Source of the DNA: Hetaerina americana
Taxonomy: Eukaryota; Arthropoda; Insecta; Odonata; Calopterygidae
Length of the DNA stretch: 64,000 bases
Direction: 5' to 3'
NCBI GenBank assembly: GCA_022747635.1
Contig: JAKTNV010000008.1
Span: forward strand, 3,373,386 to 3,437,385
The notes below the pieces were generated by a model. The model was not told where the DNA came from, did no database searches, and saw nothing but the letters and a program-made list of their open reading frames with translations. The translations under genes were made by a program, and so were the position numbers. This document shows, piece by piece, positions 24,115 to 36,004 of this stretch (the first letter of the stretch is position 1; each line of letters begins with the position of its first letter).

Positions 24115-25060
24115 ACAATATGCCGCAAGCCGCCACTAGGGCGTGTGGCGGGCGGTGTTAGGACACCACTCGTAAAACAGAATTGTAGCACATGTAAAAA
24201 AAAGCATGCCAATTTATCCGCACAGAATCGTATACATTCGTACAAAACGCATACAAATACATATTTTATCAACTAACACACATATGAACCGGCGAATGAG
24301 CCAATGTATTTGCAGCGTTTAATTTTATCCTTACTTGTAAATTAAATATCTTTAATACTTCTATAAAAACTTTGATTCCTTACAATAAAGATTCCAGATT
24401 GTCCAATGAAAGAATGAATATTGCATCTGTCCGTAATGGAGTCTGTATCCCATATCTTATCTTTGCGGTCTGATCTACCTAAAAACTGAGGGGCCATGAT
24501 AACTCCTATAGTTTCATTGTTAAACTCGTGAGTTCTGATCCTTTCTTAAAGCCTAAATCTCGCTTGTTCTCTTCGCATCTCAAGTGGCTCCTCGCCTCAT
24601 TCCCATAAGAGACCTGTCACACTCGTCTTCGTATTGCAAAAATTTTTGACGAATCTGGCGGATTTTCTCTGTACCTTATCGAATTCTTTCAGCAGCACTT
24701 TATCCGACGGATACCAAATATTTGCGGCGTATTCCAAACGTGGCCTAACTAGAGCAAAATAACACCTCTCTTTTACTTCCTCATTACGTTTCCCCACCAC
24801 CCGTTTAATGAAGCCGTTTCTGTAAGGTGGATCCGCAGATTGCCCTGATATTAACTCCCCATGAAAAAGGTGGTGTTACAACTAACCCCAAATAAAAGTA
24901 TTTAACGTCATCTGCCGTAGTCAGCACTGAACCCACAATTTCATTATTTACAACCTGCATTTCTTATTTACGCCGTTTCTCAACTTCGCATTTTCGTATG
25001 TTAAGAATTGATCCCCATTCCTTGCATCAATCTATATTTATACCTGCATAATACCTCGAA
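24115..25060 (-). mobile_element. LINE (CR1/L2-like) 3' part
   Basis: On the minus strand, VRPRLEYAANIWYPSDKVLL and a VQRKSARFVKNF tail occupy 24,597-24,800. Further upstream, codons near 24,940-24,960 resemble the 'VVNNEI...' turn before the thumb region. The 3' end shows TATGCCGCAAGCCGCCACTA and GGGCGTGTGGCGGGCGGTG. It is in the same orientation as the RT fragment at 25.44-26.53 kb and could be the same insertion, with a poorly conserved stretch between. Confidence 0.65.
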
Positions 25061-25441
25061 AGGAGGGGGATGTTAGGTCAACAGCCATGCATGTACAATC
25101 CCTATCACGAAACCTTATTAGTTTGATCATGCAATGGAACCACTTTAATTACGCGAAAGAAGATACTTACATGCAGCAATGTTCAATAAAAGTATACTTA
25201 TATTCAAATCATGCGGGAGAACTGTTAAAAAGATGGTTCTATTAAATAAAATGAAAAAATGCTGGATATAGACAAAATATGTACACTCCAAATGCTAATT
25301 ATCTCCAACGCGATTGCTGTTACATCTATTTTGATCCCTAATCTTACAACTAAAAGTCGACATTTCAAATCTACCCGTTCTACTATCTATCCTCACGAGG
25401 GTACGTACGGGATTTCATCTACCATAGAAAGTCGAGGTCTG

Positions 25442-26530
25442 TCATATGTCTGTCTGAGAATCGAGATATTTCCTGATTAAACTTGCAATTATGAGCTCTA
25501 AGATTTTGCATGACATGAAAGTTAGAGAAATGGGTCGGTAATTAATCGCACCTTCTCTGCTGTCTTTTTTAAATATGGGAGTAAAATTTGATATTTTCCT
25601 ATCTTTGGGTCCTCCGCGATCATTTATCGATTTCTTAAATACTACGAGGGTCATCCGGAAAGTAGTACCCGTTCGTGAAATAAAGACACAAAAGTAAATA
25701 TTAACAAACATAAAAAATTTTATTTGAAAGAGGATACTTTAAACTACTTCTCAACATAATCTCCAAGCAAATTAAGGCATTTGTCATAACGTGTGACAAG
25801 TTTCTGTATTCCTGCTGCATAGTCCTTCGCCGCCAGCTCATTGAGATACGCGAGGGACCCATCTTGCACAAATTTTTGCATAATGCAGATGGTGTTTAAC
25901 AATTTCATTAACAATTGTTCGAGAAACATTGGGAAAATGCTCACAGATGTCATCAATTGTGACGCGCCGATCGTTCCTCACGAATTCGTCAACTGAGCTC
26001 ACCAGTTGGTCTGTAATGACAGACGGTCTCTCCGAACGCTCATCGTCGTGTGTGTTCCCCCTCCCCATGTTGAAGTTGCGACACCACCGCCGAACAGACG
26101 ACTCGTCCATTACATTGTCTCCATACACCTCCTTTAATTGGCGATGAATATCACATGGGCGAACGTTTCTTGCATTGAGGAATTTAATCACTGCCCTCAC
26201 TTCACAACTGGCGGCGTTCTCAATTTTTTTAAACATTGTAAACAATCACAGAAACAACACAGGCAATGCTAGCGTCACGCAACTTGGCTCAGAGAAGGCA
26301 GACAAGCCACTGAAGCTATCTGACCTCGTCCAGCGGCTACTCGCGTCGTCAGCACTTCATGCGGCACGAACGGGTACTACTTTCCGGATGACCCTCGTAT
26401 TTCCAAATAAGGTTCTATTTCTGAGGCCATCGTTTTGTATACGCGAGCGGGGATTTGATCAGGGTATGGTGATTTGTTTCGACTGATGTGTTTATCTTGG
26501 TATTTGATTGCAAGGGAAGATATTACAATT
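25442..26530 (-). mobile_element. LINE reverse-transcriptase fragment split by a mariner
   Basis: Upstream of the mariner (26,398-26,480, minus strand) codons read PDQIPARVYKTMASEIEPYL. Downstream of it (25,442-25,642) they read VFKKSINDRGGPKDRKI, then FTPIFKKDSREGAINYRPIS and LTFMSCKILELIIASLI. Together these are the first conserved blocks of a CR1/L2-type RT. If the 753-bp mariner and one copy of its TA duplication are removed, the frame runs YLEI-VFKKS without a break. The LINE frame was therefore open when the mariner landed. Confidence 0.8.
25645..26397 (-). mobile_element. Mariner family T, 753-bp internally deleted copy A
   Basis: Perfect 33-bp terminal inverted repeats beginning CGAGGGTCATCCGGAAAGTA are flanked by TA on both sides. 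The minus-strand frame of 135 codons starts MFKKIENAASCEVRAVIKFL. It contains the two helix-turn-helix modules (SSVRRWCRNFNMGRGNTHDD, then ICEHFPNVSRTIVNEIVKHH) and stops just after ICARWVPR. The C-terminal codons GIQKLVTRYDKCLNLLGDYV follow at once in another frame. Everything with the catalytic Asp residues is missing, so it needs transposase supplied in trans. The length equals that of copy B at 51.98 kb, and the predicted proteins differ at about four positions. Confidence 0.92.
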
Positions 26531-26881
26531 TCAGACATAGGGTCATGTAAGCGACCCTATTAAATGAACTCTGACCCTGGATTAAATGGACCCTGAAATG
26601 GACTCGTATTATTTTTGGGAACGATTATTAAAAACTACGAATGTCTGTGACATTGTATGTACGGTATTTCGTCACAACATCTTCTTCCTTGCCCCCAAAA
26701 TTCCAAAGGTTAAAGGGGACGACGCCTGATGGCTTAACTGGCTTGTCGCACGGATGGCAGCAGAAGAAGAAGCAGAGGACGAACGCCACAGTGAAAGTGG
26801 CGGCATTCGAAAGTTCAGACGATGCTGAAGACAGGGAAATCGGAGAACATCAAGCATGAAGGGGAGAGAGGAAAAATAATT

Positions 26882-27000
26882 ACGAGGAGTGTTGAGTAAA
26901 TGACAGGAACTTGAGTTTTTTGGGAATAATTTTATAAATTCGCCTATATTATGTTATCCCATTCGAAGTAGACCCCATTGGGCATTATACACTAGGAATA
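26882..27000 (-). mobile_element. Mariner 3'-end fragment
   Basis: TACGAGGAGTGTTGAGTAAA, then GGAACTTGAGTTTTTTGGG and 'GTTATCCCATTCGAAGTAGA', followed by CCCATTGGGCATTATACACT, is the layout of a mariner terminal repeat plus the reversed C-terminal codons. The rest of the element is missing; a LINE fragment begins within 60 bp. Confidence 0.5.
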
Positions 27001-27059
27001 CGCCGCAAGTACTGGTAGTATTCGGGATCCGTGAGAGAATATGTAGCTAAAAGAATCAG

Positions 27060-27625
27060 ATAATGTCCAGAGAATAACCGCCAGATTCGTCAAATATTGT
27101 TAAGATAGGATGACTAGTGAGAGAGGTTTTTAAGAGGAATTGGGCAGGGAGCCGCCTGAGATATGAAGAGAAAAAGCGAGACTCAGACTTTTAGCAAGGC
27201 TCCGAAAAACCAAGTTCAACGATGACATAAAAGGAATGATTGTGACCCCACACTGCTTGGGTAAGTTAGACCACAAAGAAGAGATAAGGGTGATAAACTC
27301 CAGTGAGGATACATACAAATATTCGTTATTTGGTCGGACAACCTGGAATAATAATATTAAGAAATCAAAGCTATTAAAGAAATAGTGAAGAAATTTGATT
27401 TACAAAGGCACATAAACTCGTAAGTGCATGTCTATGTTAGTTGCTAGTGTATTTATTTGCATTTTTGTACGTTAAAATGGGCTTTGCATAAATATATACG
27501 TCTCCGTGGGTGTGAATTGGCATGTATTTGCTCGTTTTGTAGAAGGTTTTTATTCCTCTTTATGGGTGGTGACCCACCACCGCCCGCCACACACCCTTGT
27601 AGCGGCTTGCGGGGTATTGTGCAGA
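27060..27625 (+). mobile_element. LINE C-terminal fragment with 3' end
   Basis: Plus-strand codons at 27,070-27,365 read VQRITARFVKYC, then LGREPPEI, EKARLRLLARLRKTKFNDDI and VINSSEDTYKYSLFGRTTWN. This is the 'QRRAARFV...LGWEPLE.RR.RARL' tail of CR1/L2-type ORF2 proteins. The 3' region closes with CCCACCACCGCCCGCCACAC and CCTTGTAGCGGCTTGCGGGG, the same terminal hairpin as elsewhere in the window. Frameshifts are present. Confidence 0.65.
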
Positions 27626-27714
27626 TGTTCGTGTAGGTCAACGCTTTCCCCAATCCTCGAATCACTTCTGGAACTCGATCTTGGGTATAGCTTCTATCTC
27701 CATCGGCGATGCGT

Positions 27715-28110
27715 TCTTAATCTCATCTCTGCTTGTAAAACAACGGTCTTTTTAAGGTTCTCTTCATTTTTGGGAAAATAAAAGAAGCACTGGGGGCCAT
27801 GTCTGGCGGAAATGGACGCTTGGACATCGTTACTACAGTGCTGCTTTTGGTCAAAAATAATTCACGACAGCAAGCACTGAGCATTGTGTGAGCTGGAGCA
27901 TTATCGTGGTCATGAATTGCCATGAATGAAATTCATAATGGCCATGAATTGCTTCGCTACAGCGTTTTTTTCGTACTGCGTCGTCGAACTTGTAAGCAGT
28001 ACTTCATTCATTGATCTTTTGACATCGTGGCAAAGACTCAGGTCGCACTATGCACAATTACAAAAATCCCGTAACTTTTTGAAGGCACCTCGTATGTTAG
28101 ACGTTCGCGA
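27715..28110 (-). mobile_element. Mariner C-terminal remnant
   Basis: Minus-strand codons read AIHDHDNAPAHTMLSACCRE (the HDNAPAH block with the second catalytic Asp), then PPDMAPSASFIFPKMKRTLK, which aligns with 'YSPDLAPSDF.LFPKLK' but has Ser where the third catalytic Asp is expected. At 28,062-28,093 CGTAACTTTTTGAAGGCACC followed by TCGTA looks like a mariner terminal repeat pointing inward. The order of the pieces suggests a rearranged or deleted copy. Confidence 0.65.
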
Positions 28111-28114
28111 AGTG

Positions 28115-30300
28115 GGGTAGTTATGGATAAATATATACAGCGGAGGGGAAGAGAGTCAACGTTGGTAATCCATAGTAATGAGGAAGGAGCTTGGAAGAAG
28201 TGCAGTGACGGTGGAATAGAAGTGTATGCACGTGACAGAATATTAATGGTAGAAATGAGCGCAGGCTCGGCGGAATTCTATTGGTAATCCAGGTGCACAT
28301 GCCGACAGGTGGTCATAGGAAGGAAGATACGCGTTCTGTATTCGATCGGTGATTGGGCGAATGTACCGGGAAGAAAACATTACACGTACGAGTGCCATGG
28401 CGTATGGGAATGCGGTAGCGGGTGGAGGAGAAAAAGGAAGCGAGGCATAAGGCGAAAGAAATGACCGCGGGGAGAAAACTAGAAGAGTTTAGCAAGAGAA
28501 ATAGCTTCATTACGACTAACACCTGGTCAACTAACTTAACACCCCAACTCAACAATGTTTGCCGGGACAGATGTGGATTCGGATCACAATTAAGCGTCCA
28601 TTAAGTGTAATGTCACATTAATGATTTTGAGAAAGGGAAAGAGCATAAGGTCATGGAAATTAGAAGACAAACGAGAGGCAAAAATGAAGGATTAACATGA
28701 GCGAGTAGATAAAATACTTGGGAGGATATTAGGAAGACACATTAGAGGAAAACTAGGAATAATTTGAGCATGAAATAAAGCAAGTGGCGAAAGTGTATTT
28801 CACATGATATGATTAGAAAGACGGTTGAGAGGAGGAGATGGAAGAACGCGAACACATAATTAGGAAAAAGAAGGTAGAAAGGGCTAAACAATCAACCGAG
28901 GCGAGAAACTAATAGAAAAAAGGAAACCTGATGGAAAAAGGAGTGCGAATATATGCAGTTTCCATGGATAGGGCGGAAAGAGTGAGGTGCACTAAGAGAG
29001 AGAGGAAATCTCAGGATAAGAAAAGAACTTCCGCTCGCAAAATAGATGTAACTCATGAAATCCATGTATTAATCGAATAAGAAGTGGTTCTGACAAAATG
29101 GGAAGCGTACGTATATCATACGCATAACGAGTACTATGGTGTAGGAACAATATGGTTAATTTAATACAATAGGCCAATATTCGGCCGGAAGGTTGTTTCA
29201 TATGAGTATTGATACCTCTCTGGGATTGCTGCTGCCTATTCTAGGAAATGCCAATTTCACCTGAGAAATGAAGTATGGGAAAACTCCGACGTTCACTCAC
29301 CTCCCCGGTGGTTGAGAGGGGGACAAAGATAGTAAAATCAGCGGCCAAGGGGTGCCGGGATTAGGAGACGTAAGCATCAAGGACCAACAGCCTCTCCCGA
29401 GGGTGCACGAGTGAATAGAAGGTTGGGAAAGCACTCCAGAGGGCGGCGGATGGGCCTCGCTAGGCCAACGGCATGGGATGCGGAAGGCAAGGGAGAGCGC
29501 TCCATTTAACGCGCGCATTCAATCAGATTCCTAGTTCCACTCAATTGCCATCTTCAAGTACCTATGACTGTCGAGTACCAACTATGGTTGCTCCCGAGGA
29601 GAAATGTTGCGGAGTTCAAAGGTGCTCTAATTGGGATCCTCTCGCCTTCCCAGGAGAACTGAGCGAATAAATAAGACACGGGAGAGGAGAATTAACAGAA
29701 AAGGAAACCGTTTGGAATGAGAATTGGCGCGAGGAACGCGAAAGAGAATGGATGAGAAATGTGAATTTGAAAATGCGAGGAGAATAATAAGGGGACAGAC
29801 CATCAGCATTTTAGGATCACTCGCAAATTATCTCTGATACGAATGAGAAGGGAATTGGAATCAGAAACTTACTCGCATAAGATGCTTTTTTAAAATGGGT
29901 GAAAATGGAGAACGCCGGGTAGGATTCATGTAAGAACAACAAATGGGCAAAAACGACGGTGAAGGGTATTGTAGTAAGTGTCAGAGTTAAAGCATTTATA
30001 CTGCTGAGCGTAAACCTCGAGTATTCCAGGTTTACATGCCTACATCAGCAGTCGATGAACACAAGGTAGATCAGGTAAATGAACAGATAGAGGCAGTCAA
30101 AATACTTACCTGATATATGGGGAGGATGGGTTACAGGATGCTCTAAGGTTGTTGATTCTAACATTGAGGGGCGTGGTGTATTGGCCAATATAGAAATCTG
30201 GGCAAGGGATACATTGGAGGAGCTATTTGGCATTTTTAGAAATTCAGGAAGAAGTTGGGAGGGACGAAAGATATTTGAGGTGTTTTCGGAAGGGTATTTA
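28115..30300. other. Purine-rich unassigned sequence
   Basis: The plus strand is strongly A/G-rich over about 28,130-29,020 and again at 29,670-29,960, which resembles the coding strand of the LINE family R tails. No conserved block can be read. A GC-rich patch is at 29,290-29,480. No exon or RNA gene is seen. Confidence 0.3.
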
Positions 30301-30304
30301 TAGG

Positions 30305-30445
30305 AAGACAGGGAAAGGAACTGGCCCCCTACACTGATGTGTGAATTTCATACGCCGTCGGGCTCAGTACTGGGTGAACTCTACCATCACCTACCAAACC
30401 GACCTTTGGGTTGATTACTGTGCTTATGGTGTATGTTTATGGTTT
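30305..30445 (+). repeat. SINE family C, 3' half
   Basis: GGGAAAGGAACTGGCCCCCT, ATGTGTGAATTTCATACGCC and TCACCTACCAAACCGACCTT followed by TTGATTACTGTGCTTATGGT repeat the body of the fuller copy at 39.3-39.6 kb. The tRNA-like head is missing. CpG sites present here are TG or CA in the 39.5 kb copy. Confidence 0.65.
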
Positions 30446-30449
30446 TATT

Positions 30450-33190
30450 TATAAGAAGGATGGAGTAGATTTTGAATCTAGCAGTATTGCAAGGAGTTGG
30501 CGAGATTTTGGCAATTGGAATGGATTTAGAAAGAGGCCTGGTGGACTTGAGAATATAAAAAAGATTTTTCGGACGTTTAAATGTTACATTTGGGCATTTG
30601 GAGAGTCAGTTGGCGGTGGTTTTTTGTCGCACAGGATGGTTAAAAATCTCCAAGATTAACTTTTCAGGGAATTTAATAATGCAAATGGACAGAGTGTCCT
30701 ATTTCTTGATTGCTTCCATTCTCTAATGAGTTCAATGTGGCACCTATCTTGCCGACATTTTTTCTCACCCAATTTTTGGTGCAAAATTGAAAAAAACCTC
30801 TACCATGCGATATGAATGTGGCGTCAACTATTTCGTGAACTTTGATTCGTTGGCCACTTAGAACCATATCGTAAATTTTGAAAAAAAATCATTTCGAAAG
30901 AAGTCACTTCCGCTGGACGCCCCTAACGATATTCGGTGGATTTACGGCCGCGTTTAAACTCATTAATTCAATTGAAAAGCAGTCGCAAACATAGGAGCAG
31001 ATGTGCCATGAACTTCATCCAACTCGGGTTTGATCTCTTTCGGTGTTGCGCCTTTTAAAATGGAAGCGTAATCCGTAATCACCGCACGTAACTCATTTTT
31101 TTCCATTTTTATAAATAAAATAAGTTCTTCGCTTCAATCGACCATGAAAAGGAGACCATGTTTTGGATAAGGCTGAAAATTTAACAGCAATCTGGCGAGG
31201 GAAGACGTTTAGCAAAAGCAAAACTTTTCTGATACAACGAAAGGCATCTCTTGAATATTTTGAAGCAGCGAGTGAACAATCCATGTAAAATGGACGAGCG
31301 TCGAGCACTTCCGAAGATGTGAGAAGACAATACGGGATACTTAACGATGAATTAAGCAGGTTAACTGATGAGACTACAGAGAGCCGGGTTCCGAGAAAAT
31401 GTGAGGGGAAAGAAGAACACAGGAAAAACAATGAAAATTAGGTCTAATGCACATCCTAGTCGGGACAATGAGAGAACCAATGAAAATAAACAAATAGGGA
31501 ATGTCAACAGAAGATGGAAAGATGACATCGTGCTCGAAAGAGAACTGGAAAATATTGGAATGTTAGAAGAGGAATAATGCGAGGGGAGGCTGAAAACTTA
31601 TGCACACATGCTTGTAGACTACAAAAAAATAACCTTCGGAAGCACTCCTGGTGGCATGAGGAAGTAATATTCCCTCTCAACACGCATGCGAAAGTTTGCG
31701 GTCGTCGCATTCATCCAGTGTATTCGGAGAAGCGGAGGTATGCAGACGTGTTCTAGTGCTATGCCAACGCGAGTTAAACAAGAGTGCTGTTACCGAATTT
31801 TTGCCTTCACCTCATCGTCCGAGGTGTAATGATTTTTGAGGTGAAAAATTTGGTAAGGGATCTACCCTCGTACCCTCGATCTATCCCTTACCAAATAAAT
31901 GCAATGCAAACGAATGTAAAGATTATAGGACATCTAAGCCTCATCTCTCACTTCACAAATGTTGCGTGAATATGCAGGAAAGTCACGGTGCACAGTTGCG
32001 CGCAGAGAACCGGTGGCAGGGTGAGGAGAGTTTCGTGTGGCAAGGGAGGGGGGCCGGTTCCCTATTGGAACTGGGACGCTGACCCATTGGGTGATGGATG
32101 CACGCCATTAAAATATTTGTTTTGCAACTTTATCATTTCTTTTGACACGGAATTGTGTGGATATAGGCATATTAATAATGACTTAATTCATACCTGTCAC
32201 CTCCTTTAAAGAACGGGATAACTCTAGCCACCACGAGTTTGCGTGGCAAAGCTAAGGCTCTAAATGAAACATCTGCTAGCAGTGCCATAGCACGTACGGA
32301 TGAGAGATTTAATGTATTTATTTAAAAATTTTCAAACGAAAAATTTCGATTTTCCCAGAGCATCGTTACTTACTCACACTCTTTTTGAGGTAAATGGCGT
32401 ACTTTCAGCTTCGTTAGAATTCGTTGGCTTTAAAAATAAAGAATTGATGGCGTTAATTAAATTACCTGTTTTTCTGGCAATATGAGGGAAAATTTAAGAA
32501 ACAAATTCACACGGCATTCATTAAATCTATATGCTAATGAACTCTTTATCGTTTATTTCTAAATCACCAACAATCCGTTACATATATAGAGAATCATGAC
32601 CCATAAGTAAGGCATCATTTCTTAATATTTCATCAACAACAGTCCATGAAAATCTGATATTATTAGATGAATTTAGTTTTTCTGCAAAATAGTTACTTTT
32701 AGCATAATAATGGACAGGTGGAAGAATTTCGAAAGCTTTCTTGGGTCATCGTACGGGGATGATTAACGCCTGGATACAGACTTGACTTCATCACATACAT
32801 TTCATGTCCTCTTCATTAACTCCATCGACAACTTCATTAGTCATTGGCCGTTTACGCTAATTTCCCTTACTACTTCTTCTCCTGGTTGAGGCAGCACAAA
32901 GGAAGCCACATTTGACGTATTCTAAACATACACTCCATCAGTACTCTCATGATAGGCATTCAGTTAATTCTAAAAATATACACGATTTGAATGTTTTCAG
33001 AGCCAACGCCGTATTGCTATTCTTTACAGATGCAGTACTCATTGAGCCAGACCAACAATTGGAAGAGCTTATAACCTTTACGACATTATATCACTGACAT
33101 CACAGTTATTATTGGAAATGTACATATTGTCAATTGGTAATAAGTATAAGAGCGACCATTAATCGACGACAGAACACGAACAGTGACAAT
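30450..33190. other. Mostly unassigned sequence
   Basis: A short inverted piece of the 7.4 kb mariner (GCCTTCACCTCATCGTCCGA) lies at about 31,803-31,832. The rest is AT-rich with scattered purine-rich stretches (31,360-31,580). I see no exon, RNA gene or intact repeat. Confidence 0.3.
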
Positions 33191-33194
33191 TCTT

Positions 33195-34260
33195 CTGTCA
33201 CTCCTCACAAAACACGACCCAACACCCTACTCTACGACACGCCCCTTTTCATCTCCATACACTTCCTTCCCCCCTTCATTCTATTCAATATCCCTATTTA
33301 TCCTATGCCAGCCCCTCCCTCTCTTTCCTAACATTCTCCCCTTTATTTATTTATTTATCGACTTAATTGGGCGAGGTTGAGACTAATAGTCCCTTCTTCC
33401 ACCTAACCCTACATTCCAGACATTATATTGAAGACAATCACCTACAACCAAGCCCAAATGGAGGGAAATCCACCTAGGCGGGAATCGAACCCGCGACCTT
33501 TGGGTTGGTAGGCGAGGCCGTTACCCCGCCGCCACCGAGGCCGGCATCTATTACCGTCTTCAACATCCCACTGCCGATCGATATTCTTTTCATCCACTTT
33601 TCCTACCTCCATAGTATTTCTCCCAACAAACCCCTCTCTTCGCCAACCATACCAAGTACTTTTATTTGTTTCCCTCTCATTTGTTTTCCTCTCGGTCCAT
33701 TTGACCTACTCCTTTCTTCTCCACACCCACATTTCAAAAGCCTCCAATCTACGCCTATCACCCTACTTCAGTGACCACGTTTCCGCGCCGTACATAGCTA
33801 CGCTCCATATCAACATTTTTACGAGTCTTTTCTTAATATCCTTACTCAAAGTGCCTGTCATCAACTCCCCCCTCCTTAAGAAATCCTCTTTGCCTAGCGC
33901 AATTCTTCTCCTTACGTCCCTACTTTGACCGTGTGGGTCCAAAACACTACCGAGATACATAAACTGTTCCCCCTACTCTAGTTTCGCCCTCCTATTTTAA
34001 TGTTTAGCTTAGCCTTTCTCTTTATGGAAAATCGCATCACCTTTGCTATACTTATCTCTATACTGATTTTCATCCTAAATCTATCGCTTTGACTTTTCAA
34101 TACACTCAGTAGAGTTTGAAACCCCTTGACTGACTGACAAACAAGAGCTTAGTCATTCGCAAACCTAACTTTTATGTATTCCCCGCCGACTTTCATTCCT
34201 ATCTCTAGTTGTTCCCAAGCTAATAATATCTTTCTCTAAAAATACTTCGTTCCTCCACAA
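33195..34260 (-). mobile_element. LINE family R, copy 2, interrupted by a SINE
   Basis: Minus-strand codons: YLGSVLDPHGQSRDVRRRIA, then LGKEDFLRRGELMTGTLSKD and RLVKMLIWSVAMYGAETW, closely matching copy 1 at 18.4-18.6 kb. Upstream, the decayed thumb region shows 'FSIKRKAKLNIK'-like codons. The 3' UTR ends near AAAACACGACCCAACACCCT (plus strand). It is truncated before the palm domain. SINE D sits in its 3' UTR. Confidence 0.75.
33340..33545 (-). repeat. SINE family D, tRNA-headed, nested in a LINE
   Basis: On the minus strand the head reads GGCGGCGGGGTAACGGCCTC (A-box side) and GGTCGCGGGTTCGATTCCCG (a perfect B-box pattern, GGTTCGATTCC), followed by a body and a tail of TAAA units (AAATAAATAAATAAA). 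LINE R sequence continues on both sides (CTAACATTCTCCCC to the left, TCTATTACCGTCTTCAACAT to the right). The head keeps both promoter boxes well, so this is a rather young copy. Confidence 0.75.
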
Positions 34261-34299
34261 ATTATTTGCTATACATGATACTCGCTAGTTCAAACTTTG

Positions 34300-34945
34300 C
34301 AAATAGTTCAGAGCCCGTTCTCCATGTGTCTGGGAGATCGGCGCGTGGGTTCGAGAGGATGGGTGGGTGGGATAATCAATTTGACCGGGGAATGGAGTGG
34401 GGGGGGATCCCGGATGGGTCGGCACGATAGGCCGGCGTCGGGGGAGTGGACGCGTATCAATTTAATGAATAGAGCAGAGAGGCGTTGAGAGGTGGCGATT
34501 GAGAGGGGGGGATCGCAAGCGGATTCAAATCCGCTCACTAAACGAGCCACGGCACAGTCTGGCTCCGGAGAGGTTTGGCTCCCCGATACCCATTCATTAT
34601 TGCGGGGGATCATGGCGTCTGAATCGAGATAAATTAAAGCTTTGCGTGGGAAGTGATTTCCCCCTCCGGGCAGGCCCGGAGCAAGTCCGTAGGCAGTGGT
34701 GCCGATCGAGAGGACTCCGCCCAGCCCTAACATAAATATAGGGTTTAGAAACCAATTTCTTTGTTACCTTCGCATAAAGTATTGGCATTTGATGATCTTT
34801 AATTTAAATAATAACTTATTACATGAAGAAAATAGCACACTGAAATATTTCCTTTAGTTGACCAGAAACTATATGATATGGTCGAATTTAAAAATCATAC
34901 GAGCTCAAACGAGTAAAATTCCATTTCTAGCTTCACCGTATTTTT
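34300..34945. other. GC-rich patch, no gene supported
   Basis: G-rich on the plus strand at 34,320-34,515 and CpG-rich to about 34,730, then AT-rich. The opposing frames at 34,308-34,735 overlap on both strands without a known domain. Confidence 0.3.
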
Positions 34946-34954
34946 ACATAGTAC

Positions 34955-35400
34955 CCTGCAAGCCACCACTAGGGGGTGCGGCAGGGGGTGATTACACACC
35001 AGGCTACCCTTGACCAAAAACACCAATGCCCCTCCTTCTGCTTCGGTCGGACAACGTTATTCTGATCCCTTATCTTTCGTGGGAAAAATGACATCTTAAT
35101 TGCATTTGTTCTACACTTAATCTCTCTAATTTTTTTACATGATCTCTCCTACCGTAGTACGATGGGGATTACACTTTCAACATGATTGCCAAAGAGACCT
35201 CCTTCCAATTTATTCAGGAGTTGTAAACTGTAATTTACCCTTCGCTCCTCGAGTGATTCCCAGCCTAGCTCCCATAATATTTTGGATACGCTACTCAGTT
35301 TATGTAAACAACGTTTTACAAATCTAGCTCCTCTACGCTGCACGCCATCAAATTCGCCCATCAATCCAGCTTCGTGAGGATCCCATACACTAGCAGTATA
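34955..35400 (-). mobile_element. LINE (CR1/L2-like) 3' part
   Basis: Minus-strand codons include 'WDPHEAGLMGEFDGVQRRGA', then RFVKRCLHKLSSVSKILWEL and GWESLEERRVNYSLQLLNKL. The 3' UTR ends in TACCCTGCAAGCCACCACTA and GGGGGTGCGGCAGGGGGTG. It is very close in sequence and layout to the 10.8 kb copy, so the two belong to one subfamily. It is 5'-truncated at about the 'EYAAS' codons. Confidence 0.75.
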
Positions 35401-35599
35401 TTCTATATCAATCTTGAATGGCTACTTACCGAACACCACTGCCAAACCTCTGACATTAACTGACTTTCAAATTTCGTGCAACCGTTTTCGAAACTATTTT
35501 GTTTGACACCATTACGTCGTCAAGTAAATATACCCGTACAGTTAACTGGGTTCGCGGACGTTAATCTTCACCTCAAATCTTTTTTCAGCCGTTTTCTAT

Positions 35600-35745
35600 G
35601 GTACCGAGGGGGTATGAGAGGCGACCTGATGACAGCAGACGTACCATGATTGTGTCTTTAAACTTTGTACCTGAGGATGACGCCGTAGCGTCGAAACTAG
35701 TCGTACCTGAAATAAAGTGGTGGATTGGAACAAAGTTTTTCTTTT
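35600..35745 (+). mobile_element. Penelope-like terminal fragment with hammerhead-like core
   Basis: ACCTGAGGATGACGCCGTAG and CGTCGAAACTAGTCGTACC contain CUGAGGA (fits CUGANGA), a 5-bp stem GACGC/GCGTC closed by CGTA, and then GAAA. This is the layout of hammerhead-ribozyme cores reported in PLE terminal repeats, with one extra U before the stem. AATAAAGTGGTGGATTGGAA follows. No RT is attached. Confidence 0.5.
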
Positions 35746-36004
35746 TCATTTATTAGTAAAGAGTGGTTACGGATAGGTCGAGATGGTTACTCTCAAGTAT
35801 TTCAGAGAAAGTGTTTCACCGCTGTCAATTACTGAGATCATGATGTCATAAATGAGCTTTAGATCTGGTTTATAGCCAGCGATTGGAAAGATTACGGATG
35901 GAGGGTTGCCAGAGCATCTACAATAAGGATACATATGCACCAAACGAGCTCCCACACCCACCATGGGATCCCATGAGCTACATAACACTGACCAAGAACA
36001 GCTC

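Noticed and set aside
30673..30867. Possible mariner-like frame on the minus strand
   Set aside because: I looked for HDN, SPDLAP or helix-turn-helix blocks and found none; left unassigned.
33470..33545. A tRNA gene on the minus strand
   Set aside because: The A and B boxes are good, but the acceptor arms do not pair and a SINE body with a TAAA tail follows; the same reasoning applies at 15.5, 39.3, 48.5 and 61.7 kb.
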